From Carettochelys insculpta (Eukaryota > Chordata > Testudines > Carettochelyidae), in assembly GCF_033958435.1 (NCBI RefSeq), contig NC_134147.1, positions 47,796,001 through 47,860,000 of the forward strand: a stretch of DNA of 64,000 bases, written 5' to 3'. Below the pieces are notes generated by a model. It was given only the letters and a program-made list of their open reading frames with translations. It was not told the DNA's origin and searched no databases. Position 1 is the stretch's first letter. Every line of letters begins with the position of its first letter. Below, in pieces: positions 44,416-57,500 of the stretch. The translations under genes and the position numbers were made by a program.

Positions 44416-46187
44416 CTTGGAAGCTCAAAAGTTGCCCTCTGTCTCTCCGCCGAATTGAAGTGGGTCAGATCAGACATGACCTCACCACTCTGTCTCCCTA
44501 ATGTCCTGGAACTGCCATATCTACTGCAACGCTCCAAACAGCCAAGAGAGCTGACTGTACAAGGAATGGGTTGAACTAATGACAACACCGAGTGCTGAAT
44601 GAGTCCACTGGCCCAACCTAAAGGAAAGCAGGAACCAGGACACAGAGTGACCAACCGAGAATCCAGGCATCGTGGCCCAGTGGAAAGCTGCCTGAAAGGC
44701 AGAAAGGAAAATGCTTGGCCTATAGTCAAAGGGAGTATGAAACAAAACCACTGTGTGTCCTAGTATCTTGGCTACCCCAGAGAAGTAGCAGCAGTCCATG
44801 CAGCGACTGAGGATGTAGAGACCTGAGACAGAGAGGAGGTTATCTGCAGCGTGACTTTAATAGCATCAAAGATTCTCAATGTACACACCCTGCAGAAGGC
44901 AGCTGCCAGCCTTTCAGCTGCCACAATTGCCTCAATGACTTCAGAACAATGACGAATTTGATTCCAGCTCGATAGTGGAGCCAGATGCAAGGCAAACCCA
45001 ATAACATGGATCAGCAGCCGTATCAGACTGCCAGTGATGGAGGATAAAACCTTTGAGGCCAAGGGACAAATACAGGCTCTCAATAACAAACCCACAAGAC
45101 AAGACATGTTACTGCTTGGGCTCAGGTGTCTAGCGGTGGCCAGATAGGGATGCAGGCATAGGGCATCAGGAGTAGCAAACCACCATCAGGCCAAGCCCAC
45201 AGGACAAGGTGGTTACAATATTGACCCGAGTACGGTTTGGGTCCGGTATGATGACTCAACATTCTCAGGTCAGCTGTGCTTAGGTCAGGTTCAGGTTGAG
45301 CTTTAAAAGTAGCCTCGAGCAGAGCTATATTAGATAACAGCTGATAACATTCTTCCTGGAGAAGGAGAAGAGAAGGAACAAGGGGTTATCCAGGATAGGT
45401 CCATTCACCATCACGGAGCTACATCACTCACTAAGAATCTGGCCCCAAGAGTCAGTTCTTCCAGCTTCACTCACAATGCGCAGTACCAAACTCTGCAAGC
45501 ACAGCACCATCTAAAAAACAATAGCACAACCTCAGGGAGTAGGGTAAAGGTAACGTCGGAGCAGCAGAACGACGAGAGAGAGAATTCTCTTAGGTCTGTA
45601 CAGGAGAAGTTGCCTTTTGGTCTCAACCTGTGGCCATGTTTAATAAGGAAAAAAGCAGGAGGCATGAGCAGCAACAGATTGAAAAGCATCTGGGACAGAA
45701 AAACATTTCACACCATAAAGCAGAAGCTTAATAACAGCCGGCTGTTTTGTACCAGAAAACTCACCGGTTTGATCTCTCGTAGTTCTGCCTATGGGTGTGC
45801 CAGCCAAAGTATTTCAAAAGGAATCACTCTCATCTCTGTGCACCTGCCTTACAGAAATCAAACCACAGAAGGAACAAAAAGGTTGAATGTTCTTTTAACT
45901 GAATTAGTTTTCAGGGTTCCCCCCCCCAAGCTATCAAGAGGGAAACCTTTCATATGCACATTGTTGGATTTGTTTTTAACTTTGGTTCCATCACCCTAAT
46001 AATGGGCTTTTACGGCATTTATCAAACAGATATTTATGCTGTTCAGGTCAACACAAAGGAAAAACCATGGAAAGGCAGAAATAAAACAGAAGGGAAATCA
46101 AAGCTATAGCACCTTCCCCCCATGGCTGGGGCTCATCAAAATCAGGGGAATTGTCCAATCTGAGACTGCTCTCTCCAAAAACTTCCA

Positions 46188-46231
46188 AACTCTCTCTCAA
46201 TCTCTCTCTCGCGCGCACACACATGCACACA
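46188..46231 (+). repeat. (TC)n(GC)n(AC)n microsatellite
   Basis: CTCTCTCTCAATCTCTCTCTCGCGCGCACACACATGCACACA: compound dinucleotide repeat, including a CG run that could adopt Z-DNA. Confidence 0.9.
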
Positions 46232-46592
46232 AACTAGTCCTCCAAGATATTAATTCCCAGGGACCAGCACTACATGCAGGCAGCACATGGGCTCCTATTG
46301 CAAGGTGCTCAGTACTTCCAGCTCCTGGTGCTTTCAATGTTCAGCATCAGTACCCATCTGAACAGAAAGGCTCCCAAGTGTGATTAATGGACTCGTCTCA
46401 GTGTTCAGGCTACAGGAGCTTGGTGTGTGAGGTAGTTAGCTAATAGTTCTTTTCAAGTTTACAATAAACACACACTGAGTACAATTTAACCATTAGTGAA
46501 TGAGGCTCTTGCATGTGAAGGCTTTGTGCTTTCCTTCCCAAGCACTCCCACTGATGCCAATGGAGTATGGATCAGGCCCTCAGACACATAAG

Positions 46593-47302
46593 GGCTACAT
46601 CTACACATGCACGCTACATCGAAATAGCTTATTTTGATGTAGCGACATTGAAATAGTCTATTTCGATGAATAACGTCAGACGTCCTCCAGGGCTGGCAAC
46701 ATCAACGTTCAACTTCGATGTTGGGCAGCACCACATCAAAATAGGCGCTGCGAGGGAACGTCTACACGCCAAAGTAGCACACATCGAAATAAGGGTGCCA
46801 GGAACAGCTGCAGACAGGGTCATAGGGCGGACTCAACAGCCAGCCGCTCCCTTAAAGGGCCCCTCCCAGACACAGTTGCACTAAACAACACAAGATCCAC
46901 AGAGCCGACAACTGGTTGCAGACCCTGTGCATGCAGCATGGATCCCCAGCTGCCGCAGCAGCAGCCAGAAGCCCTGGGCTAAGGGCTGCTGCACACGATG
47001 ACCATAGAGCCCCGCAGGGGCTGGAGAGAGAGCGTCTCTCAACCCCTCAGCTGATGGCCGCCATGGCGGACCCCGCTATTTCGATGTTGCGGGACACGGA
47101 TCGTCTACACGTGCCCTACTTCGATGTTCAACTTCGAAGTAGGGCGCTATTCCCATCCCCTCATGGGGTTAGCGACTTCGATGTCTCGCCACCTAACGTC
47201 GATTTCAACTTCGAAATAGCGCCCAACATGTGTAGCCATGACGGGCGCTATTTCGAAGTTGGCGCCGCTACTTCGAAGTAGTGTGCACGTGTAGACGCGG
47301 CC
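46593..47302 (+). mobile_element. MITE copy 2, longest copy, exact 3-bp duplication
   Basis: The left terminus GGCTACATCTACACATGC and right terminus GCACGTGTAGACGCGGCC are inverted repeats. AAG at 46590-46592 and 47303-47305 is an exact 3-bp target-site duplication. It has the same internal order as copy 1 (CATCGAAATAGCTTATTT, CGTCCTCCAGGGCTGG, CAGCTGCAGACAGGGTCA, GCAGCATGGATCCCC, GGCCGCCATGGCGGACC). It also has an extra block (about 47119-47190) with CTTCGAAGTAGGGCGC and CCTCATGGGGTTAGCG that copy 1 lacks and copy 3 retains. No transposase, so it must be moved in trans. Confidence 0.9.
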
Positions 47303-47305
47303 AAG

Positions 47306-50300
47306 AGGAGATTTTCCTGCCCACAGTGGCTGACACATTGCTGCAGGGGGATGAAAAAACCCAGCATGTGGTCAGGAGAGGGTACCCCAGAACAGGAGCT
47401 TGGAAATCAATGCATACTGCCTTACAGGGCCCCCTCTGCAAACCCCCATGTAGGGTGGGTACTAGGAACAGGCGTGCGGGGAATGGAGCAGGATGGAGTG
47501 GGGCCATTTCATACCTATAGGTAGCTGGGCTCAGGCTGTTATTGCTTCGGCAGCTTCTTATGAGTGCCCATGGATGTCCTGGGTCATTTCAGCCACAAGA
47601 GCACTCCTAGTTAAGAAAGCTCAAAGGAGGCTGTCAGCCTCCCCAGCCTCCCGCATCCCCAGGGTTGCAAGCTGCACCGCTTAGACTTGCACCCATCTCT
47701 TTGCCCAGGGATTCCCCAGGCTTTGCATCAGGCCTCCCACTGCCTACAGCGTGCAGCTGCTCAGATCCCAGGGGTCAGCAGTGGCTGAGTGTCTTGCAAG
47801 GAAAAGCACAGCACCTACTGCTCTCCTCCCATCCCTTCCTTCGTGCGCTGCCTCTGGCTGCAACACACTAAATTATACGCCCTTTCCTGCCTCTCAAGAT
47901 TATATATAACTTGTGCTATCAGAAGAGAAAATGAGGGTTTTCTCATTTCTTAAAGATGTTCCTTTTGTACTAAGACAAAAAGGGTTCAGAGTTGATCATC
48001 TTCTCTTTTGTGAGCTCTCTTTTCCAAATGATATATGATTTGTGTTTGCAACAGACTTGGTTCATACGGGCTTTTTTAAACCACACTTGGAACTGCCTTT
48101 TTTTTTTTAAAGCAGCTCAATCCAAACTTTTTATTCTCGTTTTTTAAAAAGTTTATTTATATCTCACATTAATATTGACTTGGCTGCGTTGCTTGTCGTC
48201 ATTGCAGCTTAGCCATAGAAGAGTTCCTTCTATGAAGAGGAGAATATTTCATTAGCTGGCATCTGAGCTATAAACCAAAAGATCTTACCCATTTGTATAG
48301 ACCATTTATTTAATGGAAGCTCTTTAGGGTGGGGACAGTCTCTGAAGTGTTTCTCCAGCACCTAGCACGAATCTGGACATTACACCTTAATGTAATATAA
48401 GGTTACCTTGTCAGTAAAAATCTCATGGGACTTTTCATAAGACTGTTTGTTAGAACAGGTGTCCTGAGCTAATTTTCTTGTGAAATGTCATCAGCTAGCT
48501 AGTACCTTCCTTCCAATTGTCTCTGGTTGGCTTATCACAGTAAGCTAGTGGAAGTACTTGAAGAGAAAGGTCTGGTATAATAAGTGTGATAGAATGGTGC
48601 AGTGTAAATATTCAAGTCACCAGCAATGGTTGAAACCGAGACCTTTAGTACGTGAACTAAAGAGGCCCGTGGTAGGAGGCTCTTCTCCTGTAGCTGACCA
48701 GCTGCTGAAGGAGGACCCGAAAGCACACAGCCAGAGTGTTAGCATTTGTGCTGTCATGCAATGAGAGCCATTTTTCTGCTCACCTCACACAAGCAGTTAC
48801 TCCAGGGACAGCAGTGAATGCTTTGGAGTCTGCACTAGAAAACACAAACATTTCAGCCATGCTCCCTGCCTTAAGATATTTGAGGCACTTCATCAGTGCC
48901 TTCATTTTGGATGCCATTCTTAGCTGAACCAATGCTCCAAACCTTCCGTATGCTTTTCATGGGCCTGAGCTGAAGTCAAGAGGCAGGGGCCCAGCCACCG
49001 ACCTCAGTGGGTTTTGGAGAGGTGCCACATTTCCAGTTCATTGGCCATTGCCCTCTCTCCTCAGGCCAGAGAGCCTCTCATTATTTGTCCATTCAGTCAT
49101 TTTTAGTAGCTGATGTTAGAGGGTGGCCGCCTGGCTCCACCGTTGACGACTGAGTGCAGCTCTGTCACCCTGATCATTTCTTATTGCTCTGCGTGCTGCT
49201 AGAATTGCTTCTTTTCCAGGTTGGGCCACAGAAGTAAGAAGTCATGGCTGGCCTGTTTCCCAGCACTGTCCTACAGGAGCACCTTGTATTGCTCTTTGCA
49301 TGCGCTTGTCATTTTGTGCAGTCACACTCAGGCCAAGAGTCGGGACACCTGCATTGCAGCCTCCCCCTGTCTGGGGCTGCCTCTCATCAGTTATTGTTGA
49401 TTTAGGTGCTCCTGCAACCTTCCTCCCACTTCTGCTTTAATTTCTGTTCCCTGTTGTTTGCTTAGTGACCAATGAGGCATTACAGTATTAGGTGCCTAGA
49501 GCTTCAAGTTCTTCTCGGGATATAATCAGCAGAAAATAAAGCCGGGGGGGGCGGGGTGTCACTGAAAGCTGGTGAACAACATTGCTACAGTGATAACTAT
49601 CCCTGTATAATTAAAAAATGACCACTTCATAAAATGTGAACTCTGGCAGTAAATCCAAGATTTTTAAAAATTCCAAGATCAAAAGCAAAGAATTATTTTG
49701 GGAAAGGGCAGAAGAGATGAGGGGAATGACAGCCCCAGGAAGTATTAATATTACTACACGGCAAAATTTGCTAAAATGCCAACTGTGCAGCTACAGGAGA
49801 CAGAAGCACCAGTTTACTTGTTAATCTTCTTAATGAATAACTAGGGCTGTACTGGATTTTGTGAAGGTGGGCTTACTGTGTAAATTGATTTTCAAGGGCT
49901 TCCAGAGAAGAATCCTCAAAATTCAGTTAAAAGATTGCATGGATAACTAAAAATAAAAAAAGTCTACTTGCTATCCACTTGGGCATAACTAGTGCTTTGT
50001 TTTATGGAGTCACAATACATCTGAAACAGGTGGCATTTAATACAAGGAAACGGCACTTAATTATAGGCACAGCTATAAACAAGCTTCTACACAGCTTAAG
50101 TTCCATCTTTGTCTCCTTTGTTTATCCTGGGTCATGTCCTATCTGAACCACTGAAAAACAAAGACACACTTACAGGCTGAATATTGCAAACAAACATCTT
50201 TAAAGCTCTGACCTTGTTTATATTCTTTTCCTGTTGGGAATTTTAAACACATGAAACACATTTCTTTAAAAAAACATTTTGTTCATTAATTTCTGCATGT

Positions 50301-53026
50301 CAGACTCCACCTTAACACAGGTGCTTCCCCCTTACACAGATGGTGTAATAGCTGGATAGAATTGCAGCTCCTTGAGGTGAGGAGGCACAGAGCCTGTACC
50401 AACACATCTACCAGGAGAGCACAGAGTGTTCTGAATGGAGACTGGGGGGTGGTGCAGCTATGGTTCTGCCCCAACCACCTGCCGGTTAAGGTACCTATTT
50501 CTAGTTTCCCAGCATGCTTTGACAGGGTGGGAGCTTGTCTGAATACATTGGTCACCACATGGGCTATAATACATGTGATTAGAAAACAGCAAGTGGTTAG
50601 GTCAGAAGGCAGCTCCCTCCTGGCAGGCTGTGACATAAGTGCTGGGCCTGCCTCAGCCTTCCCTTCACCTTCCCATACAAAGGAATGTCACCCCCCTCAA
50701 CAGCAAATTCAAACACCTGTTGAACAGAAAGTGCCCCGGCACCACTCTTTGCACCACAAAGCAGAACAAGGTACAGTCCAGAACCTCTCCAATCCCACTG
50801 CAGGGTCACTGTTCCCAGGTCACCCACTTGAGCGTCACTAGCTGCCCTCTACAAGTTCTGTTAGCCCCGGTCCCGGGGTCCCTCTCCTTCCCCCAGGAAG
50901 TTCTCCCGGGACATTCTCCCTGCAGCATCCCACTGGGCTGTGCCTGCCCCCCTAAGAGTCCTGTCCTAGCTCCTGGCATCTGCCCTCTACCTTTTCAGCC
51001 CTTCAGCTTGGGATCAGCTGCACCTGACTAGGCTGGTTAGACTCACCTTTTCTAGGGCCCTCTGCACCAGCTCTTCCATAACCCAGCAGTGTTTCCCCAG
51101 CTCTGGCTGGTCATCATCATCAACCTTTTATTCTTCTGAGTGGCGCTCTGCACCAGCTCTTCTCAGGCACGGCTGCTCCTGTTCCTCCAGGGCATCTCCC
51201 TTCCTCTTCAGGCAGATCCCACACCCCCTTCTGGTCTGTCTCAGCCAGTGCTCACAGGCAACTCTGACTCACCAGGCCTCTCCCGCCTCTAGGGCCCAGT
51301 TGTCCTCTGCCAGGCACCTGTAGTGAGCTGAGAAATCACAGATGCCATGACCTCTTCTCTCTCAAAGGGCCAATCTCATTGACAGGAGTGAAAATTCACA
51401 ACAAGCATCTGCCTGGGGGTGGAGTGTGGGGGTGGGAGGGACACTCAAACCTAATAGAGGAAAAACTTCCACAGCACAATTTCCATGGCCACCAAAACCA
51501 ATCTGTTTTTATCAACATTTTCCACATGAAAATAAAAATCTTCTCCTGACTGGCTCTATAAAGCATGTAGCACAACACAGCTGGTAATAAAAGCAACGCT
51601 AGTCTCCCAGCAGCAGGCACTCTGCTAGAGGAACCAGCACAATGGAAACATAGATCTTAAGCTTGGTTTCTCCCATGGGAAGGTCTGTTGGGGACAGGAG
51701 GGACATCAGGGAGGGTCTGGAGAGGAAGATGGAGCTTTCGGGGACTGGGCAAATGCTACAGATGGTAAAATACAGGGAAATGGAAAGTAAAAAATGTGAA
51801 TTCTCCTCCTATGGAAGTGTGATATAATAAACTATGGACAGTATGTAATGGAAAAGCATTCATACCAAGCACAGCCACAAGGGACACACCAGGAAGAGAA
51901 CAGGTATTTATAAGTGTGGTTATCATTGTTAGCATGCTCAAAGGTGGCGGGGGGGCGGGTTGGGCAAGCCCCAATCTTTAGCCAGACTTTTTGAATATTA
52001 TCACTTGATGGCAAGGTCTGTAGGCCACTGTGGAGCCAAGTTGGGGTTGAGCTACTGACCTGTCAGGATCTGGCTGTATAGTTAACTACCAGTTCCCCAA
52101 GCCAACCTATCTTCTGAGCAATAAGGTAAGATTCTAAGCCCTAGATAAAATATTGAGCACTTAGACAACGGCATAGAAATCTGTATATCCTCTCCCTGAA
52201 ATAGGGGATGACAATATTAACCATAATTATGAAATGTCTTTAGAGCTATGAATTCAGATGGATCTTTATGAATGGCTTTAAGCTGCTGCCATAGCAATTA
52301 TCCCCAGTTAATGCCTGATGATATTTTTGGGGGTGGCATTTTAATTTTACAGTAACAGTAAGTTGTGAAGCTACAAGCCATGCGCCTCCCAATTTGCACC
52401 TAAGGCATGCAGTGATCTCTCAGAAATGCACTCTGTCTGTCATGTCCTATTGCTTAAATAATCTACAGTTGAGATGAACATCTTGCCCTAGACTGACTCC
52501 TACACTGTCAAAACGATGGTGAATGAGGAGGTCTGCCTTTTTGCTATCACAGCTGTGAATATTAGCTACAGTGTAGCACTAAATCTTGTTTAAGCTACAT
52601 TCATTCCATCCAGTGATGAATGTCACTACCTGAATAATTTGGGTAATTTCCTGCAGCTCAACTGTACTAGCAGAGAAATGAATGTTAATTTACTGCTAAT
52701 TTAGTTTACTAACCCCTAATTAGCGAAGAGCCGGCTCTGAAACACCCGATTCTGAAAACTCGGCAAACTTTTACAAACAAACTCCCCTCCCAGCTGAACT
52801 CTTCACTCTAGCTGAGGTTATTAGCAGCAACACATTGGGAACACCATTCATTACCACTTGGTAGGAGACATGTAGACAGCAATGCCCTTATTACCATAGA
52901 TTTTGTGAAAGCACATTAGAAAGAATCCTGTCTCTTACAGAGTATTGAGTCATTCTACAATATTAGAAGTGCTGGTATACACAACAGCCTGGATGACATG
53001 ATGGAGAACGGTAGAGATTTTTAAGG
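47306..53026. other. no gene recognised; GC/CT-rich block at 50.83-51.30 kb
   Basis: Mostly unique non-coding DNA. 50830-51300 is C/T-rich with the phrase TCTGCACCAGCTCTTC occurring twice (near 51060 and 51147), which suggests a repeat I cannot name. A G-run GGGGGGG is at 49544-49550. The 159-residue plus frame at 50362 and its neighbours have no domain. Confidence 0.4.
48295..48410 (+). mobile_element. ancient L2/CR1-L3-type 3' end fragment
   Basis: GGAAGCTCTTTAGGGTGGGGACAGTCTCTGAAGTG and CAGCACCTAGCACGAATCTGGAC follow the order of the old amniote LINE tail (sense: gtaagctctttggggcagggactg, cagcacctagcacaatgg). Boundaries approximate. Confidence 0.65.
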
Positions 53027-54520
53027 ACACCATCATCATCGACCATGGGCTCAGCACCCGTTGGTGTCTGATGCCTCCTTCCTTATTTCCTTACATCTTT
53101 CCCTGTCCAGTGCGGAGTGGCTTAGTTTCTGTAGATTAGCTCCGCACCATCTACACATTCTCTGTGGGGTCTGCCTCTACTATTCGAACCATCTATTATG
53201 CCAAATACCAGTGTCTTGACTTTTCATTCAACATTCATTCTGCAGATATGCCCAAATAGCTGTAACATCCATTGTATAACCTTCTGCAGTAGGTTCTCTT
53301 TCTTCTGTATCTTCCTATATAATTCTTCATAGGTAACCTTCTGCATCCATCCTATTCTCAGGATCTTTCTCTAACGCCTCTCAACCACCAATATCCTTCT
53401 CTTTGAATCTTTTGTCATCACCCATATCTCACATCCGTGTAACATGCTGCTGAATTCATGTTTTCAAGATGCTCAGCTTCATTCCCTAAGATAATCATTT
53501 TGCTTTTCCAAATCTTATCCATCACCTTCAAACTTGCTCTTGCTTTTGCTGTTCTAGTTGCTATTTCCTTCTTGCAGTCTAGCTCATATGTCATGTTGCT
53601 CCCAAGATACGTGAACTTCTGTATGTTGTCTAGTTCGTTCCCAACTACGCTGATCTTTCTTCCTATTTCCTTATCTCCAAATACCATTGTTTCTGTGTTA
53701 CCCACATTCAGAAACAGTGCGTTTCGCTTCCCTTCCTCGTTTAGCACCTGTGCCATTCTTGCTGGTTTTTCTTCATCTTCTGCAACGATAAGTATATCAT
53801 CTGCGAACCTCAAGTTGTTAATTTTCATCCCATGCACCAATATCCCTTCTACCTCTTCATTGATTTTGTCCATCACTCTCTTGGTGTGTGATGAAGATAC
53901 TCAGCAATATTGGATCTCCTTGTTTCATACCTCTACTCTTTCTAAACCAACTTCCCATCTCTCCACACATTCTCACCACTGCCTCCACATTGTCAATGAT
54001 ATCCTTCAACAACTGTATCACTCTGCTATCCACTCCTACGACTCCAACACCATCCAAGTCACTTTGTGATATATGCTGTCAAATGCCTTCTGAAAATCAA
54101 CAAAGCAATTCTAGATGTTCTTGTTCTTTCATTGAGCTTTGTCCTCTATCAATCTTAGTGCCGATATTTGCTGTATGGTACTTCCACCTTTTCTGAATCC
54201 TGCTTGCTCATCCATTAGATGTTCTACTATCTACAATCTCAGTCTCTCCGTCAGTATTATCAGCAGCACCTTGCCTAGATGGCTTGTTAGGGCAAACATT
54301 CTGTAGTTCTTGCATTCCAATGCATTTCCTTTCTTGTGTATTGTCACTAACACGGATCTTGTCCACTCCTTAGGTGCCTTCCCTTCTTTCCACACTATAT
54401 TACATAGTCAGTGTATTTCCTGAATCATGAGTTCTCTGCCATATTCGATCATCTCTCCTGCGATCTTACCATTTCCAGGGCTCTTGTTGCCCTTTTCAAG
54501 GTCCAGGGGCCAAAAGAAGA
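53027..54520 (-). mobile_element. RTE/R4-like LINE, 5'-truncated copy
   Basis: The 3' end at 53027-53200 matches the short copy at 13013-13200. Reading 5' to 3' on the minus strand from about 54520 the order is: NKSPGNGKIAGEMIEYGREL, ALECKNYRMFALTSHLGKVL, DEQAGFRKGGSTIQQISALRLIEDKAQ, DFQKAFDS, GSWFRKSRGMKQGDPI, the FADD region and the C-terminal RGRPHRE. These are the consecutive RT fingers, palm and thumb blocks of a non-LTR RT. Several stops and frameshifts. The endonuclease is missing. The RTE/R4 placement is a judgement from the block style. Confidence 0.85.
53418..53876 (-). pseudogene. LINE RT, FADD palm region, open 152-codon frame
   Basis: This contains MKINNLRFADDILIVAEDEE (catalytic FADD box, both Asp present), LNEEGKRNALFLNVGNTETMVFGDKE (LNxxKTKxM-like block), NELDNIQKFTYLGSNMTYELDCKKEI (FxYLGS block) and ARASLKVMDKIW (thumb helix). 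This is the best-preserved part of the LINE. A broken frame immediately upstream (53857-54057) supplies KQGDPILLSIFI, which should be continuous with it, so a frameshift separates them. The plus-strand 203-residue frame across the same DNA is its shadow. Confidence 0.85.
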
Positions 54521-57500
54521 GAGAAGGGAGTCTAACTGGGTCTTGTGGGTTGGCTGTCTCTATCCATGGCAAGACGCTTGTGTTGGAAGGATGGGAGTGA
54601 CCCATTTTTTTAATTGGCAAGATCCTGTCAGCCTTACTCATGTAGTACCATCTACTCAAGCAGTCCCCTGGTTTCAGTGGTGTGACTTACCTGGTAAGGT
54701 GCACCACACATGATCAGGTGGGAACTAGAGAGCATGTGCAGCTAGAATAAGCCAGCACATGCATATCCCTGCTTCGCAAGACAGCCTGGTGTTGGCTGTA
54801 GAAGGCTGGAGGTTGCTGCTTGGGGATGTTGAATGGCATAACCAGTGCAGGAGGCACATGGGGAAACTAAAGAATGATGTTTCCCTCAGCTGAAGTACCA
54901 AAGCAAAGACAAATACTTAGCCTGACTTACCTGCACCTCTGCAGTGTAAAGTGTTTCAAGAATGCAAAGTTTAAATCAGGTTGGAACCGATGCCAATAAC
55001 CCTGAGAGCTTTGGTGCTGTCCACCATGTCACATTATTCAGAGCTTCATCTTAAACCAGCAGGACTGTAACAGAAAGATGACCCTAGGATGGTGCTCGCA
55101 GACTTGTTCGCCTCTGTGATAGGTTGAAAGATGAACCAGAACACCAACTTCAATGCCTGATTTAGGGAAAAGAGTTGGGGAGTCCCTGTCCAGCTCCTTC
55201 CTTCCACTGTTTTGACTCTTCCTGCCAAAAATAAAAATGAAATTAAATTGCATTCCCATTCAAACTGTAGATCCTGTGCTACAGCACTGAGTAAGCAGGT
55301 CAAGGACTATGATTTTCCTTTGGCTCATGTGATGGAGGTTGGGTGTCTCCCTGTAGTTACAAACAGACAGATGTCCACCTCCCAGATATCAACTCTCCAG
55401 GCAAAGATACAGATGAAGATGACAGCATGGAGCTGGCTGTCCTCCTGGCCTGAGGGCTGCCCCTTGCAGAAGAGAATGTCTAACTGTGAGGAGGGGACGT
55501 TTGTGCTGCTGCTGTTACCCCCACCCCTGTTGTGGGGGTTGGGACCTGAGCAATGAGGTGTTCAGTCCTGCATTGTTCACCTAGCTATTCCTTGCTAATA
55601 CGTTCACTGCAAAGGTCTTAGGGAACCATCATATTTACTGGAACTAAACCTTTTACATGCTGGGAGGCCCTTACTTATCGTGCACCTTTGAGAAGCCAGT
55701 GGCCAAAGCAGGCGAGCTGCTGAGGGCCACCAGAGGAAACTGTAGGCAGTCTGAACTCTGTGAGCCGCCCAGTGAAAGGGTCACAAGGATAGAAGAGAAA
55801 GCAAGGGACATGTACGTCACAGAGACACGGGCAGGCTTCTGACAGCTGAGGGAGACAAAGGGTTAGTAAGGAGCTCTGCGCTGGGGGCCACTTTTTGCTG
55901 TCTTGTGCACCAGCACTGTGAGAACACTGAGGACCACAAACCTTAGCACACTTTCAAAACACATGCTTTGGGGGGAGGAGAGGGGTATTATCCTGATAAC
56001 GAAGAGCACATTTCCTTTGTTAACTGCATGTGCCAAAGTGTATGCAGAGAGGCAGCTGTGCAGACAGCAGAATAGGAGCACATCCAAATGCAAAGCCATC
56101 CAAACATACCAGTGGAGGGGAAAGGCAGTCTGCTCTCCATCAGCTCAGCAGAAAATTAACACCGGTCTACGCAGAGACGCTGCTCAACCAAGGCGAATGC
56201 CCCAGCATTGAGACAGAGAATGGTCAAACCACAGCAAAGAACAAATCCTAGCCCTGGCTGTTCTTACCTGGACACTCAAGGCTTTGTGGGTGGAGAGTCC
56301 CTGGGTAGAAATACTCCTGATCCTCTCCCACTGATAACGGTGGGGTTTGACCAGTCCCTGCATAGAGACAAGATAAAAAGTCTCTGGCTTTTGCATTTTG
56401 AAACAGAGTACAATTCACACTGGTGATGATAATACCAGTCTCAAACAAACAACATTCCCACAAGCTCTCTGCGGCAGATTTTCTATGAACACTGGCTTCT
56501 GGCTGGACAACTAGTAAGCTGACAGACAGACTGCCTGGAAATGAAGACAATGCCAGAGGCCAACCTGCTACTATACTTCATTTTGAATTTGGTGCTCTTT
56601 GTCCTAAAGAATCCAGAAACATTAAGCAGCACAAACTACACATATACACAGAACACTGGAAAAAGGCTCTCCTGTAGCTGATATTGTGAGTGAAGTCACT
56701 CATTTTAGGCCCCAAATCCACCATCCACCATATAAATTTGGTGTCATGTGTTATTAAAAATTACACTTAAAACAATGACCCCAGAGAGCTATTTACTAGG
56801 ATTGTCAGATGATGAAAAAATAATCAAGGTTTTCATCAATAATAGAACACCATTTAAATATTCTGGATGTTTTTCCACATTTTCAAATATATTGATTTCA
56901 GTTACAACACAGAACACAAAGTGCACTGTGCTCACGTTACATTATTTTTATTACCAATATTTGTGCTGAAAAAGAGATAAGAAAGAGTATTTTCAATTCA
57001 CCTCCTAGGAGTACTACCCTGCAGCCTTGTTATCATGAGATCACCAGCTGGAGTTTCCTACATCACCAGGGAGAGCTGCCACAGCTGTAACCTTGTGGGA
57101 GGGTGTAGCAGATTCTCCTCATTCTACAGGCCTGTCTGCAGAAGAGGATGACCAGAGCTGTGTGTATTCCCAAGGAAGTATGAAGGGAGTATCAGTATTG
57201 TCAACTCTTTTGATTTTGTTGCGACTCTCAGAGTAATTAGTCGGTGGCTTTTTAAAGTCCTGTATCCTGGAGTCCTGTGATTACATGAGAATCTCAGCTT
57301 TCATGGAAAACAAATGATGGTAATTTTCTAAACTTCCTGGCTGTAGGGAAAAACAGGTTATATAAACAGAAGGCAAAAAAGCCCAAAATTTATGTATTTC
57401 AAATCATGAGTTTTCTTTAAGACAATCTCGTAAATTGGGCAGGGGGTCTAGATATCATACTTCCTAATGCCTGGAGTCGGCAAAACTTGGACATCTGAAC

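Larger units (their letters stand above)
43307..46592. other. no gene recognised
   Basis: Non-coding sequence. The 166-residue minus frame 43242-43742 begins in unique DNA and runs into the CR1 tail, so it is not a gene. A GT-rich tract lies at 43856-43870. Confidence 0.4.

Noticed and set aside
46916..47281. 121-codon frame inside MITE copy 2
   Set aside because: Similar frames occur in copies 1 and 3 but they are broken and resemble no transposase; GC-rich core keeps frames open by chance.
50362..50841. 159-codon plus frame with overlapping minus frames
   Set aside because: Opposite strands are equally open, no domain, no splice context.
53458..54069. 203-codon plus frame, Ser/Thr/Leu-rich
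   Set aside because: It is the antisense shadow of the LINE reverse transcriptase on the minus strand.
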